A stretch of DNA of 64,000 bases from assembly GCF_004339665.1 (NCBI RefSeq), contig NZ_SMMU01000002.1, positions 124,001-188,000 of the forward strand. Direction: 5' to 3'. This DNA comes from Azotobacter chroococcum (GTDB lineage Bacteria > Pseudomonadota > Gammaproteobacteria > Pseudomonadales > Pseudomonadaceae). A program made the position numbers and the translations under genes. Below, piece after piece: positions 15,899 through 25,051 of the stretch (within the stretch, counting starts at the first letter, position 1; every line of letters starts with the position of its first letter). Below the pieces are notes generated by a model. That model had not been told where the DNA came from. It saw only the letters and a list, made by a program, of their open reading frames with translations, and made no database searches.

Positions 15899-16998
15899 AC
15901 CACTATCCGTACATGGCCCACGCCCTGGAACTGGCGCGCCGGGGGCTGTATTCCACCCATCCCAATCCGCGGGTCGGCTGCGTGATCGTCGCCGGCGGCG
16001 CGGTGGTCGGCGAGGGCTGGCACGTGCGCGCCGGCGAGCCGCACGCCGAGGTCCACGCCCTGCGCCAGGCCGGCGAGGCGGCGCGCGGCGCCACCGCCTA
16101 CGTCACCCTGGAGCCCTGCAGCCACCACGGGCGCACGCCGCCCTGCGCCGAGGCGCTGGTCGCCGCCGGGGTCGGCCGGGTGGTGGCGGCCATGCAGGAC
16201 CCCAATCCGCAGGTGTCCGGGCGCGGCCTGGGGCGTCTGCGCCAGGCCGGCATCGAGGTCGAGGTCGGCGTGCTGGAGGCCGAGGCGCGCGAACTCAACG
16301 CCGGTTTCGTCAAGCGCATGGAGCGTGGTCTGCCGCTGCTGCGGGTCAAGCTGGCGATGAGTCTGGACGGCCGCACGGCGATGGCCAGCGGCGAGAGCCA
16401 GTGGATCACCGGGGCGCCGGCGCGTGCCGCGGTGCAGCGCCTGCGCGCCCGTTCCAGCGTGGTGCTGACCGGTGCCGACACGGTGCTCGCCGACCATGCC
16501 CGGCTCACCGTGCGCGGCGCGGAACTGGGGCTGGCGCCCGAGCAGGCCGCCCTGGCCCTGCAGCGCCCGCCGCTGCGCGTGCTGGTCGACGGGCGCCTGC
16601 GGGTGCCGCTGGACGCGCCCTTCTTCCAGGCCGGACCGGCGCTGGTGGCAACCCTTGCAGCCGAGCGCGAGGCCGCCTACCGCGCGGCCGGCCACGAGCT
16701 GCTGGCCGTGCCGGGCGAGGAGGGCAGGGTCGACCTGCCGGCGCTGCTGGCCGAACTGGCCGCGCGCGGCGCCAACGAGGTGCTGGTGGAGGCCGGGCCG
16801 CGTCTGGCCGGGGCCTTCGCCCGGCTGGGGCTGGTCGACGAGTACCGGATCTTCGTCGCGCCCAAGTTCCTCGGCTCGAGCGCCCGGCCGCTCCTGGAGC
16901 TGCCCCTGGAGCGCATGGCCGAGGCGCGCGAGCTGAAGATCCGCGACATCCGCGCGGTGGGCGACGACTGGCAGATCATCGCCGTGCCCGCGCTCTAG
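15895..16998 (+). CDS. ribD: bifunctional deaminase/reductase RibD
   Basis: A 367-residue enzyme of riboflavin synthesis: N-terminal diaminohydroxyphosphoribosylaminopyrimidine deaminase (residues 1-145), then 5-amino-6-(5-phosphoribosylamino)uracil reductase. The zinc site is visible as H50-A-E52, C75 and C84 ([12 protein letters not shown]). The reductase domain begins at [13 protein letters not shown]. It is coupled to nrdR by a 4-base overlap. The FMN riboswitch lies downstream of it, so ribD itself is not under that switch. Confidence 0.96.
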   Translation: MNHYPYMAHALELARRGLYSTHPNPRVGCVIVAGGAVVGEGWHVRAGEPHAEVHALRQAGEAARGATAYVTLEPCSHHGRTPPCAEALVAAGVGRVVAAMQDPNPQVSGRGLGRLRQAGIEVEVGVLEAEARELNAGFVKRMERGLPLLRVKLAMSLDGRTAMASGESQWITGAPARAAVQRLRARSSVVLTGADTVLADHARLTVRGAELGLAPEQAALALQRPPLRVLVDGRLRVPLDAPFFQAGPALVATLAAEREAAYRAAGHELLAVPGEEGRVDLPALLAELAARGANEVLVEAGPRLAGAFARLGLVDEYRIFVAPKFLGSSARPLLELPLERMAEARELKIRDIRAVGDDWQIIAVPAL

Positions 16999-17078
16999 CG
17001 CGCCCGCCCGACCAGACGCCGGTGGCCGGCGGCGCGCGCCTTGTGGTAAAAAGCGCCTCCGGGCCGCACGGCCCGACG

Positions 17079-17227
17079 TTCTCAGGGCGGGGTGGAATTC
17101 CCCACCGGCGGTGATGACGCACAGCGTCCAGCCCGCGAGCGCTTGCCACGGGGCGACCCCGCGCAAGGTCAGCAGATCCGGTGCGATTCCGGAGCCGACG
17201 GTCAGAGTCCGGATGAGAGAGAGCGGG
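17079..17227 (+). ncRNA. FMN riboswitch (RFN element)
   Basis: The RFN landmarks appear in order: AGGGCGGGGTG followed by CCCCACCGGCGGTGA, then CAGCCCGCGAGCG, GGTCAGCAGATCCGGT, GATTCCGGAGCCGACGGT, and AGAGTCCGGATGAGAGAGAG closing the junction. It binds FMN and turns down the riboflavin gene after it. A hairpin at 17279-17297 (CCTGTTT / AAACAGG) follows and overlaps the AGGAG of a leader ORF; there is no T-run, so control is more likely at translation than by termination. Confidence 0.95.
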
Positions 17228-17306
17228 ATGTTCCGCCACGCGCAATCCGCGCGCGCGATCCCTTTCGATCTGCATGCCCTGTTTTTCCGAAACAGGAGAT
17301 CGTTCC

Positions 17307-17360
17307 ATGCACCATGTTCTGCTGCAGCGCGCCGGAGGGACTGCATGTTCACCGGCATAA
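17307..17360 (+). CDS. short leader ORF overlapping the riboflavin synthase start
   Basis: A 17-codon ORF (MHHVLLQRAGGTACSPA) begins 8 bases after AGGAG (17294-17298) and ends with TAA at 17358-17360, inside the riboflavin synthase gene (start 17345). Its ribosome site partly lies in the hairpin after the FMN riboswitch. It may couple riboswitch state to translation of the next gene. It could equally be chance; no homologue is known to me. Confidence 0.35.
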   Translation: MHHVLLQRAGGTACSPA

Positions 17361-18004
17361 TCGAAGCCATCGGCACCGTCCGTGCCCTCACCCCCAAGGG
17401 CGGCGACGTGCGCGTCTACGTCCAGACCGGCAAGCTCGACCTCGGCGACGTCAAGCTCGGCGACAGCATCGCGGTGAACGGCATCTGCCTGACCGCGGTG
17501 GAGCTGCCCGGCGACGGCTTCTGGGCCGACGTCAGCCGCGAGACCCTGGCGCGCACCGCCTTCATCGACCTCAAGGCGGGCAGCCGGGTCAACCTGGAAA
17601 AGGCCCTGACCCCGACCAGCCGCCTCGGCGGCCACCTGGTCAGCGGGCACGTCGACGGCGTCGGCGAGGTGCTGTCCCGCGAGGAGAACGCCCGCGCCGT
17701 GCAGTTCCGCATCCGTGCGCCGCGCGAGCTGGCCCGCTACATCGCCCTCAAGGGCTCGATCACCGTCGACGGCACCAGCCTGACGGTCAACGGCGTGAAC
17801 GGCGCCGAGTTCGAGCTGACCATCGTGCCGCATACCTTGGGCGAAACCATCATGGCCGACTACCGGCCGGGCCGGCAGGTGAACCTGGAGGTCGACCTTC
17901 TGGCGCGCTACCTGGAGCGCCTGATGCTCGGCGACCAGGCCGCCGAGCCCAGCGCCTCCGGCCTCACCACCAGCTTTCTGGCCGAGCACGGCTACCTGAA
18001 GTAA
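17345..18004 (+). CDS. ribE: riboflavin synthase
   Basis: A 219-residue riboflavin synthase alpha chain (called ribC in E. coli and P. aeruginosa). It dismutates two 6,7-dimethyl-8-ribityllumazines. Two lumazine-binding barrels are visible, each starting like MFTGIIEAIG (residue 1) and GGHLVSGHVDGVG (about residue 97). The motif VNGICLTAV of barrel 1 is repeated as VDGTSLTVN in barrel 2. It follows the FMN riboswitch, with GGAGGG before the ATG. Confidence 0.96.
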   Translation: MFTGIIEAIGTVRALTPKGGDVRVYVQTGKLDLGDVKLGDSIAVNGICLTAVELPGDGFWADVSRETLARTAFIDLKAGSRVNLEKALTPTSRLGGHLVSGHVDGVGEVLSREENARAVQFRIRAPRELARYIALKGSITVDGTSLTVNGVNGAEFELTIVPHTLGETIMADYRPGRQVNLEVDLLARYLERLMLGDQAAEPSASGLTTSFLAEHGYLK

Positions 18005-18019
18005 TCGAGGAGTGGCCTG

Positions 18020-19099
18020 ATGGCTCTCAACAGCATTGACGAACTGATCGAAGACATCCGCCAGGGCAAGATGGTCATCCTCATGGATGACGAGGATCGC
18101 GAGAACGAGGGTGATCTGATCATGGCCGCCGAATGCGTGCAGGCCGAGCACATCAACTTCATGGCGAAATACGCCCGCGGGCTGATCTGCATGCCGATGA
18201 CCCGCGAGCGCTGCGAGACCCTCAAGCTGCCGCTGATGGCGCCGCGCAACGGCTCCGGCTTCGGCACCAAGTTCACCGTCTCCATCGAGGCGGCCGAGGG
18301 CGTCACCACCGGCATTTCCGCTGCCGACCGGGCGCGCACCGTGCAGGTCGCCGCGGCGAAGAATGCCCAGGCCGACGACATCGTCAGCCCCGGGCACATC
18401 TTCCCGCTGATGGCCCAGCCGGGCGGCGTGCTGGCCCGAGCCGGGCATACCGAGGCGGCCTGCGACCTGGCGCGGATGGCCGGCTTCGAGCCTTCCGGGG
18501 TGATCTGCGAGATCATGAACGACGACGGCAGCATGGCCCGCCGTCCCGAGCTGGAGGTCTTCGCCGAGCAGCACGGCATCAAGATCGGCACCATCGCCGA
18601 CCTGATCCACTACCGGCTGATCCACGAGCGGACCATCCAGCGCATCGCCGAGCAGGAGCTGGACAGCGAGCTGGGCCGCTTCCACCTGGTGAGCTACCGC
18701 GACGCGGTGGAAGGCGACGTGCACATGGCGCTGATCATGGGCGAGATCCATGCCGACGAGCCGACCCTGGTGCGGGTGCACAACATGGACCCGCTGCGCG
18801 ACCTGCTGATGGTCCGCCAGCCGGGCCGCTGGAGCCTGCGCGCGGCGATGGCCGAGGTGGCCCGCGCCGGGCGCGGCGTGGTGCTGCTGCTCGGCCATCC
18901 GCTGGAGGCCAACGAGGTGCTGACCCTGCTGCGCGAGGGCACGCCCAAGTCGCCGAACACCTACAGCACCGTCGGTGCCGGCTCGCAGATCCTGCGCGAC
19001 CTCGGCGTGCGCAAGATGCGCCTGATGAGTGCGCCGATGAAGTTCAACGCGATATCCGGGTTCGACCTGGAGGTTGTAGAATACCTGCCCGCCGAATGA
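18020..19099 (+). CDS. ribBA: DHBP synthase with degenerate GTP cyclohydrolase II domain
   Basis: A 359-residue protein. Residues 1-205 are 3,4-dihydroxy-2-butanone-4-phosphate synthase (DDEDRENEGDL metal/substrate motif, GHIFPL, HTEAACDL). The C-terminal part has a GTP cyclohydrolase II fold, but where the zinc-binding SECLTGD...RCDCG should follow VRVH it reads VRVHNMDPLRDLLMV, with no cysteines. So only the RibB activity is expected. This is known for several Pseudomonas RibBA proteins, and a complete RibA is encoded at 23182. Confidence 0.93.
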   Translation: MALNSIDELIEDIRQGKMVILMDDEDRENEGDLIMAAECVQAEHINFMAKYARGLICMPMTRERCETLKLPLMAPRNGSGFGTKFTVSIEAAEGVTTGISAADRARTVQVAAAKNAQADDIVSPGHIFPLMAQPGGVLARAGHTEAACDLARMAGFEPSGVICEIMNDDGSMARRPELEVFAEQHGIKIGTIADLIHYRLIHERTIQRIAEQELDSELGRFHLVSYRDAVEGDVHMALIMGEIHADEPTLVRVHNMDPLRDLLMVRQPGRWSLRAAMAEVARAGRGVVLLLGHPLEANEVLTLLREGTPKSPNTYSTVGAGSQILRDLGVRKMRLMSAPMKFNAISGFDLEVVEYLPAE

Positions 19100-19231
19100 T
19101 CCCCACCGGAACCGCCCGCCTTTTCCCTGCCCCCGTCGGCAGGGGGCGGGCGGTTCCGTCTGGAAGGCCGGGACCGATTGTTTGCGGAGCCGCCGAGGGC
19201 GCTCCGGTTCTTTAACGAGACGAGATTCGCC

Positions 19232-19708
19232 ATGACCCTGAAGACCATCGAAGGTACCTTTACCGCCGCCAAGGGCCGCTACGCCCTGGTGGTCGGCCGC
19301 TTCAACAGCTTCGTCGTGGAAAGCCTGGTGCAGGGCGCCATCGATACCCTGGTGCGCCATGGCGTCGAGCAGAGCGAGCTGACCATCATCCGCGTACCCG
19401 GCGCCTTCGAGATCCCGCTGGTGGCGCAGAAGGTCGCCCAGCGCGGCGAATTCGATGCCATCATCGCCCTCGGTGCGGTGATCCGCGGCGGCACTCCGCA
19501 CTTCGACTACGTCGCCGGCGAGTGCACCAAGGGCCTGGCCCAGGTGTCCCTGCAGTTCGGCGTGCCGGTCGCCTTCGGCGTGCTTACCGTCGACTCCATC
19601 GAGCAGGCCATCGAGCGCTCCGGCACCAAGGCCGGCAACAAGGGCGCCGAAGCTGCCCTGTCCGCCCTGGAAATGGTCAGCCTGATGGCGGCCCTGGAGG
19701 CCAAGTGA
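19232..19708 (+). CDS. ribH: 6,7-dimethyl-8-ribityllumazine synthase
   Basis: A 158-residue lumazine synthase (ribH; also called ribE in P. aeruginosa). It condenses the RibD pathway product with the RibBA product. Family motifs are [40 protein letters not shown] (catalytic His in TPHFDYV) and [16 protein letters not shown]. The ATG at 19232 begins the conserved MTLKTIEG. Its stop overlaps the GTG of nusB. The subunits form large icosahedral or decameric shells in the family. Confidence 0.97.
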   Translation: MTLKTIEGTFTAAKGRYALVVGRFNSFVVESLVQGAIDTLVRHGVEQSELTIIRVPGAFEIPLVAQKVAQRGEFDAIIALGAVIRGGTPHFDYVAGECTKGLAQVSLQFGVPVAFGVLTVDSIEQAIERSGTKAGNKGAEAALSALEMVSLMAALEAK

Positions 19709-20193
19709 GCGTGAATCGCGACGACGGCCAGAGTGGGCCGGGCGCCAAGCCGGCCAAGGGCAAGGTGGCAGCGCGCCGGCAGGCGCGCGTCCTGGCCATG
19801 CAGGCGCTCTACCAGTGGCACGTGGCAGGTCAGCCGCTCAACGAGATCGAGGCGCAGTTTCGCGTCGACAACGATTTCAGCGCGGTCGACGGTGCCTACT
19901 TCCACGAGATCCTGCACGGCGTGCCGCGTCAGAAGACCGAGATCGACGAGGCCTTCGCGCCGCTGCTCGATCGTCCGCTGGCGGAAGTCGATCCGGTGGA
20001 GCTGGCCATCCTGCGGCTGTCCACCTATGAGCTGAGCAACCGTCCGGACGTGCCCTACCGGGTGGTGATCAACGAGGGCATCGAGCTGGCCAAGGTGTTC
20101 GGCGCCACCGACGGACACAAGTTCGTCAACGGCGTGCTGGACAAGCTGGCGCCGCGCCTGCGCGCGGACGAAGTCCGCGGCGGCAGGCGCTGA
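19705..20193 (+). CDS. nusB: transcription antitermination factor NusB
   Basis: A 162-residue NusB. The helical RNA-binding N-terminus has [16 protein letters not shown], and the C-terminal part has LRLSTYEL...[17 protein letters not shown] and [11 protein letters not shown]. It joins NusE to bind boxA in rRNA leaders. The GTG at 19705 overlaps the ribH stop (GTGA); a second GTG at 19711 is possible. The rib-nusB-thiL order is the common one in gamma-proteobacteria. Confidence 0.96.
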   Translation: MSVNRDDGQSGPGAKPAKGKVAARRQARVLAMQALYQWHVAGQPLNEIEAQFRVDNDFSAVDGAYFHEILHGVPRQKTEIDEAFAPLLDRPLAEVDPVELAILRLSTYELSNRPDVPYRVVINEGIELAKVFGATDGHKFVNGVLDKLAPRLRADEVRGGRR

Positions 20194-20201
20194 GTGCGCC
20201 G

Positions 20202-21167
20202 ATGGGCGAGTTCGAGCTGATCCGCCGCTACTTCGCCGCCGCCGCCTGTGCGCAGGCGGCGCCCGGCGTGGCCCTCGGCATCGGCGACGACTGCGCCCTG
20301 CTGGAGGTGCCCGCCGGCGAGCAGCTGGCGATCTCCACCGACAGCATGGTCGCCGGGGTGCATTTCCCCGATCCCAGCGATCCCTTCCTGCTCGCCCAGC
20401 GCGCCTTGGCGGCGGCCGCCAGCGATCTGGCGGCGATGGGCGCCACGCCGCTCGGCTTCACCCTTGCCCTAACCCTGCCGGCGGCCGATCCGGCCTGGCT
20501 GGCCTCCTTTGCCCGCGGCCTCGACTGCAAGGCGCGCGAGTGCGGCCTGGCGCTGATCGGCGGCGACACCACCCGCGGTCCCCTGTGCATCACCCTGACC
20601 GTGTTCGGCCGGGTGCCGGCCGGCCTGGCGCTGCGCCGGGACGGCGCGCGTCCCGGCGATCTCGTCTGCGTCGGCGCTCCGCTCGGCGATGCCGCCGGCG
20701 CCCTGGCACTGGTGCTCGGCCAGCGCCAGGCACCCGCCGAGACCGCCGGCCCCCTGCTCGCGCGCTACTGGTCGCCGCGGCCGCAGCTATCCTTGGGACT
20801 GGCGCTGCGCGGCCGGGCGAGTGCGGCGCTGGACGTGTCCGACGGCCTGCTCGCCGACTGCGGGCACATCGCCGCGGCCTCCGGCGTGGCCCTGTGCATC
20901 GAGCGCGACCGGGTGCCGCTGTCGGCGCCGCTGCGCCGCCTGCTCGATGCGCAGGCGGCGCTGGCCTGCGCCCTTGGCGGCGGCGACGACTATGTGCTGG
21001 CCTTCACCCTGCCGCCGCGCTTCCTCGCCGCCCTGCAGGCCGAGTGGCCGCTGCGGGTGATCGGCCGGGTCGAGGCCGGTTCGGGCGTGCACCTGCTGGA
21101 CGACGCCGGCCGGGAAGTCGAACCACCGGCCGGGGGCTATCAACATTTCGGGAGTCCGCGTGACTGA
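20202..21167 (+). CDS. thiL: thiamine-monophosphate kinase
   Basis: A 321-residue ThiL of the PurM-like kinase family. It phosphorylates thiamine-P to thiamine-PP. Motifs are GIGDDCALLEVP, STDSMVAGVHFP, GGDTTRG, ALDVSDGLLADCGHI and GGGDDYVLAFTLP. It starts 8 bases after nusB and overlaps pgpA. Confidence 0.96.
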   Translation: MGEFELIRRYFAAAACAQAAPGVALGIGDDCALLEVPAGEQLAISTDSMVAGVHFPDPSDPFLLAQRALAAAASDLAAMGATPLGFTLALTLPAADPAWLASFARGLDCKARECGLALIGGDTTRGPLCITLTVFGRVPAGLALRRDGARPGDLVCVGAPLGDAAGALALVLGQRQAPAETAGPLLARYWSPRPQLSLGLALRGRASAALDVSDGLLADCGHIAAASGVALCIERDRVPLSAPLRRLLDAQAALACALGGGDDYVLAFTLPPRFLAALQAEWPLRVIGRVEAGSGVHLLDDAGREVEPPAGGYQHFGSPRD

Positions 21168-21651
21168 ATCCGTGCGCGTGCCGCCGTCGGTGTGGCGCAA
21201 TCCCTGGCACTTCCTGGCCTTCGGCTTCGGCTCCGGGACCCTGCCGAAGGCCCCCGGCACCTGGGGCTCGCTGGTCGCGCTGCCCTTCGTGCCGCTCTGG
21301 CAGATGCTGCCGGACTGGGGCTACTGGCTGCTGCTCGGGCTGACCATGCTGTTCGGTTTCTGGCTGTGCGGCAGGGTCGCCGCCGATCTCAGGGTGCACG
21401 ACCACGAAGGCATCGTCTGGGACGAGATGGTCGGCATGTGGATCACCCTCTGGCTGGTCCCGGAAGGCTGGCAGTGGCTGCTGCTGGGCTTCGCGATGTT
21501 CCGGGTGATGGACATCCTCAAGCCCTGGCCGATCCACTGGATCGACCGCCACGTGCACGGCGGCGTCGGCATCATGCTGGACGACGTGCTGGCCGGGGTC
21601 TTCGCCTGGCTGGCGATGCAACTGCTGATCTGGGGGCTGGCCTGGTTATGA
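21160..21651 (+). CDS. pgpA: phosphatidylglycerophosphatase A
   Basis: A 163-residue inner-membrane enzyme that dephosphorylates phosphatidylglycerol-P to phosphatidylglycerol. The N-terminal FGFGSGTLPKAPGTWGSLVALP and the acidic HDHEGIVWDEMVGMW motifs are diagnostic, with four hydrophobic segments. It begins with GTG inside the thiL end and ends overlapping the next ATG (TTATGA). Confidence 0.95.
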   Translation: MTESVRVPPSVWRNPWHFLAFGFGSGTLPKAPGTWGSLVALPFVPLWQMLPDWGYWLLLGLTMLFGFWLCGRVAADLRVHDHEGIVWDEMVGMWITLWLVPEGWQWLLLGFAMFRVMDILKPWPIHWIDRHVHGGVGIMLDDVLAGVFAWLAMQLLIWGLAWL

Positions 21652-22397
21652 GGCGGCTGTGGTCGACCCTGCTGCTGTGTGGCTGTCTGCTGGGTGTCGC
21701 GGCTGCCGAGGCGTGGGGAACGCCGCTGGCCGGGCTGAGTTCACCGGAGGAGATCCTGCTGGTCGGCGTCGAGCGCAAGGGTCATACCGGTGCCGATGCC
21801 AGCGGCCTGGTCTGGGAAGTCCTGCGTCTGGTCTTCGAGCCGGCCGGACTGCGGGTGCGCACCGACACCGTGCCCTATATCCGCGCAGTCGGCCTGGTCA
21901 CCCGCGGCGATGCCGATGCCTGGGTCGGCGCCTATCCGGAGGAAACCGCCGGGGCCCTGTTTCCCAAATGGCACTATGCCGCCGAGGTGATCGCTGCGCT
22001 GGGCCTGTCCCGGGCGCCAGAGCCGCGCCTGGAGGATCTGGGCAATTTCCGCCTGGCCTGGATGCGCGGCTATGCCTTCGACAAATACCTGCCGCGGCTG
22101 CAGCGCTACCAGGAGATCCAGCGCTACAACGGTTCGCTGGCGATGCTCCGGCTCGGCCACGCCGACTACCTGATCGCCGCCCGGGCCGAGCTCGAGGGCG
22201 TGCTCGCCTGGGCGGAGAACCCCGAAGCCTACCGCATCACCGACCTGACCCTGCTGCCGTTGTATCCTGGCTTCGCCGACACGCCACGCGGCCGCGAACT
22301 GGCCGCGCTGTACGACCGGCGCATGGCCGAGCTGGTGCGTTCCGGCGAATTGCGACCGATCTTCGCCCGCTGGCAACAACCGTATCCGTTCGATTGA
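21648..22397 (+). CDS. periplasmic solute-binding protein (SBP_bac_3-like)
   Basis: A 249-residue protein with a signal peptide (MRRLWSTLLLCGCLLGVAAAEA). The rest resembles family-3 extracellular solute-binding proteins: GLVWEVLRLVFEPAGL, DAWVGAYPEE, and a C-terminal GRELAALYDRRMAELVRSGELRPIFARW. No transporter genes follow, so it may be an orphan sensor or binding protein as in other Pseudomonas. The ligand is unknown. Confidence 0.8.
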   Translation: MRRLWSTLLLCGCLLGVAAAEAWGTPLAGLSSPEEILLVGVERKGHTGADASGLVWEVLRLVFEPAGLRVRTDTVPYIRAVGLVTRGDADAWVGAYPEETAGALFPKWHYAAEVIAALGLSRAPEPRLEDLGNFRLAWMRGYAFDKYLPRLQRYQEIQRYNGSLAMLRLGHADYLIAARAELEGVLAWAENPEAYRITDLTLLPLYPGFADTPRGRELAALYDRRMAELVRSGELRPIFARWQQPYPFD

Positions 22398-22415
22398 CGA
22401 CTCCCGGAGGCAGGG

Positions 22416-23069
22416 ATGCTGCACGTTCGCTGGTTCACCGCCATTCTGCCACTGCTCCTGGTCGCCGGCCTGGCGGTCGCAGCCGAGGTCCGGGTGGTGG
22501 GGCTGTTCCCCGGCGCCGCGGTGGTCAACGTCGACGGCCGGCGCCAGCTGCTCAAGGTCGGTCAGGAGGGCCCCGGCGGCGTGCAGCTGCTGGAGGCCGA
22601 CGGCCGCGGCGCACTGCTGCGGGTGGAGGGTGTCGAGCGCCGCTACGAGCTGACCCGCGACTACGGCACGGGCGAGGGTTTCGCGCCGCCGGGCAAGGCG
22701 CGCCTCGGCGTCGCCCGCGGCGAGGGCGGCCACTACTGGGTCGCCGGCGCCGTCGATGGGCAGCCGGTGCAGTTCCTGGTGGACACCGGGGCCACCACGG
22801 TGGCGCTCAGCGAAAGTCAGGCCAGGCGTCTGGGCGTCGACTATCGCGGCGGCGGGCGGCCAGTGCGGGTGAGCACCGCCAACGGCACGGCCCAGGGCTG
22901 GCAGGTCAAGCTGAACCGGGTCAAGGTCGGCACCCTGGAGGTGCTCGGCGTCGAGGCGGTGGTCCTGCAGGGCGACTCGCCGGGCACCGCCCTGCTCGGC
23001 ATGAGCTTTCTCAACCGCGTGCGCTGGCGGGAGGAGCAGGGGATGCTGATGCTGGAGTCGAAGCTGTAG
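22416..23069 (+). CDS. retropepsin-like clan AA aspartic protease
   Basis: A 217-residue protein. It has a signal peptide or anchor (residues 1-23), then a variable region, then a single-lobe aspartic protease domain with the active-site motif [13 protein letters not shown] (near residue 118) and the later [11 protein letters not shown]. This is the TIGR02281-type family of bacterial retropepsin-like proteins, which would work as dimers in the periplasm. Substrates are not known. Confidence 0.85.
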   Translation: MLHVRWFTAILPLLLVAGLAVAAEVRVVGLFPGAAVVNVDGRRQLLKVGQEGPGGVQLLEADGRGALLRVEGVERRYELTRDYGTGEGFAPPGKARLGVARGEGGHYWVAGAVDGQPVQFLVDTGATTVALSESQARRLGVDYRGGGRPVRVSTANGTAQGWQVKLNRVKVGTLEVLGVEAVVLQGDSPGTALLGMSFLNRVRWREEQGMLMLESKL

Positions 23070-23181
23070 CGGCGACTCCTCCAGCGCATCGCTTCCGGTC
23101 AGTCGACGGCATTCCGGCTGCGCCGCCGGGCGGCGTGGCTGTTACAATGACCGCTTGACGCATTTTTCAGGAGTCCTTCCG

Positions 23182-23808
23182 GTGTCCGTCGTCTTCGTCG
23201 CCGCATCCAAGCTGCCCACGCCGTTCGGCGTCTTCACCATGCATGGCTTTCTCGACGAAGCCACCGGCAAGGAGCATGTGGCGCTCACCCTGGGCAAGGT
23301 GGACGACGGCGCGCCGGTGCTCGGCCGCCTGCATTCCGAGTGCCTGACCGGCGACGCGCTGTTCAGCCTGCGCTGCGACTGCGGCTTCCAGCTGGAGGCG
23401 GCACTGCGCGCCATCGCCGCCGAAGGCCGCGGCGTGCTGCTCTACCTGCGCCAGGAAGGGCGCGGCATCGGCCTGCTGAACAAGATCCGCGCCTACAAGC
23501 TGCAGGATGCCGGGGCCGACACCGTCGAGGCCAACGAGCGCCTGGGCTTTCGCGCCGACCAGCGCGACTACGGGATCTGCAAGCCGATGCTCGAGCACCT
23601 GGGCATCGCCGCGATCAAGCTGATGACCAACAACCCGCGCAAGGTCAAGGCGCTGGAAGGCTCCGGCATCCGGGTGGCCGAGCGGGTGCCGCTGCAGACC
23701 GGACTCAACCCGCACAATCAGAAGTACCTGCAGACCAAGGCCGGCAAGCTCGGCCATCTGCTCGGCAGCCTGCATCAGGGCGAGGTGGAAACCCAGGCCG
23801 GCAGCTGA
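23182..23808 (+). CDS. ribA: GTP cyclohydrolase II
   Basis: A 208-residue RibA: the first step of riboflavin synthesis, from GTP. The zinc site [17 protein letters not shown] is complete, and [19 protein letters not shown] and [17 protein letters not shown] are canonical. The GTG at 23182 is chosen because AGGAG lies 8 bases upstream and it gives the usual N-terminus ([15 protein letters not shown]). It supplies the activity missing from the RibBA C-terminus. Confidence 0.96.
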   Translation: MSVVFVAASKLPTPFGVFTMHGFLDEATGKEHVALTLGKVDDGAPVLGRLHSECLTGDALFSLRCDCGFQLEAALRAIAAEGRGVLLYLRQEGRGIGLLNKIRAYKLQDAGADTVEANERLGFRADQRDYGICKPMLEHLGIAAIKLMTNNPRKVKALEGSGIRVAERVPLQTGLNPHNQKYLQTKAGKLGHLLGSLHQGEVETQAGS

Positions 23809-23809
23809 A

Positions 23810-24250
23810 GTGGAGCTCGCCGCGCGGCCTGACGCCCGCCGCCGCTGGCGGGTGCGCCTGGCCTTGCGCTGGTGGGGCCAGCTGGGGCTGTGCCTGCTGC
23901 CGATGCTGGTGCTGGTCGCCTTGCGCGAGCCGGCTGCCGCTGCGCCGGCGCAATCGGGGCTGCCGCTGTTCGGCCTCGGCCTGCTCTCCCTGTTCGTCAG
24001 CCTGCCGCTGTTCCGCGCCTACAAGCATGCCCTGATCGCGACCGGACGCGCCCTCGACAGCGCCGCCGAGCCGGACGCCTGGGCGCGCCTCGCCGCCTGC
24101 CGGCAACGCGCGCTGTTTGGCGCCGGGCTGCCGGCCTGGAGCGGCGCCGCGGGGCTGTGGTTCGGCCTGGAGAGCGTTGCGGCGTTGCTGCTGTGCGGCG
24201 CCAGTCTGGTTCTGCTGCTGCTCTACCGCCTGCCCCGGCAGCTGGCCTGA
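23810..24250 (+). CDS. small integral membrane protein
   Basis: A 146-residue protein with about four hydrophobic helices (residues 22-40, 50-66, 102-118, 122-140) and a basic N-terminus. It starts with GTG one base after the ribA stop, so it is probably coupled to it, and overlaps the next gene by one base. No family recognised; some Pseudomonas homologues carry a doubtful MFS label. Confidence 0.65.
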   Translation: MELAARPDARRRWRVRLALRWWGQLGLCLLPMLVLVALREPAAAAPAQSGLPLFGLGLLSLFVSLPLFRAYKHALIATGRALDSAAEPDAWARLAACRQRALFGAGLPAWSGAAGLWFGLESVAALLLCGASLVLLLLYRLPRQLA

Positions 24251-25047
24251 TGCGCTTCTGGCCGGTCCTGCTGCTCTGTCTCACCCTGCCGCTGGCGGCG
24301 GCCGAACGGGTGGTCAGCCTGGCGCCGTCGCTTACCGACATGATGCTGGAGCTGGAGGCCGGCGACCGCCTGGTCGGCGTGCTCGACGGCGGCGAGCGGC
24401 CGGCGGCAGTGGCTGGCCTGCCTTCGCTGGGACGCTGGGGGCGGCTGGAGATGGAGACCCTGCTCGCCCTGCGCCCGGACCTGATCCTGCTCTGGCCGGA
24501 CAGCATCGGCGCGGCGCAGCGCGAACAACTGCGCGGCTTCGGCATCCCGGTTTTCGAGGCGCAGCCCCGGCGCCTGGAGGACATCGCTGGACAGCTCGAA
24601 GCGCTCGGTGCGCAGGTCGGCCGTGCCGAGCGGGGCCGCCAGCTGGCCGCGCAGCTGCGTCTGCAACTCGCCGAGCTGCGCCGCCAGTATCGCCGCGAGG
24701 TGCCGCTGCGGGTCTTCTACCAGGTCTGGGACCGGCCGTTGTACAGCATCGGTGGTACGCAGATCATCAGCGACGCGCTGCAGGTCTGCGGCGCGCTGAA
24801 CGTCTTCGCCGACCTCGACCTGCCGGCCCCGCAGCTTTCCCTGGAGGCGGTGCTGGCGCGCGATCCCGAGGTGATCCTGGTCAGCCAGCCGGAGCAGCGC
24901 GACGCTTGGCAGGCCTGGCCGCAGCTGGAGGCGGTGCGCCGCGGGCAGGTCTGGGCAGTGCCCGAGCGCAGCCTCGAACGGCCCAGCCTGCAGATGCTGG
25001 CGGCTACCCGCAAGCTGTGCGAGTTGCTGCGCCAGGCCCGCCCCTGA
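24250..25047 (+). CDS. BtuF-like periplasmic cobalamin/metal-chelate-binding protein
   Basis: A 265-residue class III solute-binding protein with a signal peptide (MRFWPVLLLCLTLPLAAA). The BtuF/FecB fold is seen in ERVVSLAPSLTDMMLELEAG, LRPDLILLWPD, YSIGGTQIISDALQVCGALNVF and LLAATRKLCELL. B12 is the most likely ligand, but iron-siderophores cannot be excluded. No permease or ATPase is adjacent. Confidence 0.8.
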   Translation: MRFWPVLLLCLTLPLAAAERVVSLAPSLTDMMLELEAGDRLVGVLDGGERPAAVAGLPSLGRWGRLEMETLLALRPDLILLWPDSIGAAQREQLRGFGIPVFEAQPRRLEDIAGQLEALGAQVGRAERGRQLAAQLRLQLAELRRQYRREVPLRVFYQVWDRPLYSIGGTQIISDALQVCGALNVFADLDLPAPQLSLEAVLARDPEVILVSQPEQRDAWQAWPQLEAVRRGQVWAVPERSLERPSLQMLAATRKLCELLRQARP

Positions 25048-25051
25048 GCAG

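Noticed and set aside
17041-17053. TTGTGGTAAAAA as an NrdR box
   Set aside because: It does not fit the ACAC-N8-GTGT-type consensus and is more likely part of the promoter of the riboswitch transcript.
16976-19501. Long minus-strand open frame over ribD-ribE-ribBA-ribH
   Set aside because: Antisense to well-identified riboflavin genes and the FMN riboswitch; composition is Gln/His/Gly/Val-rich as in shadow frames.
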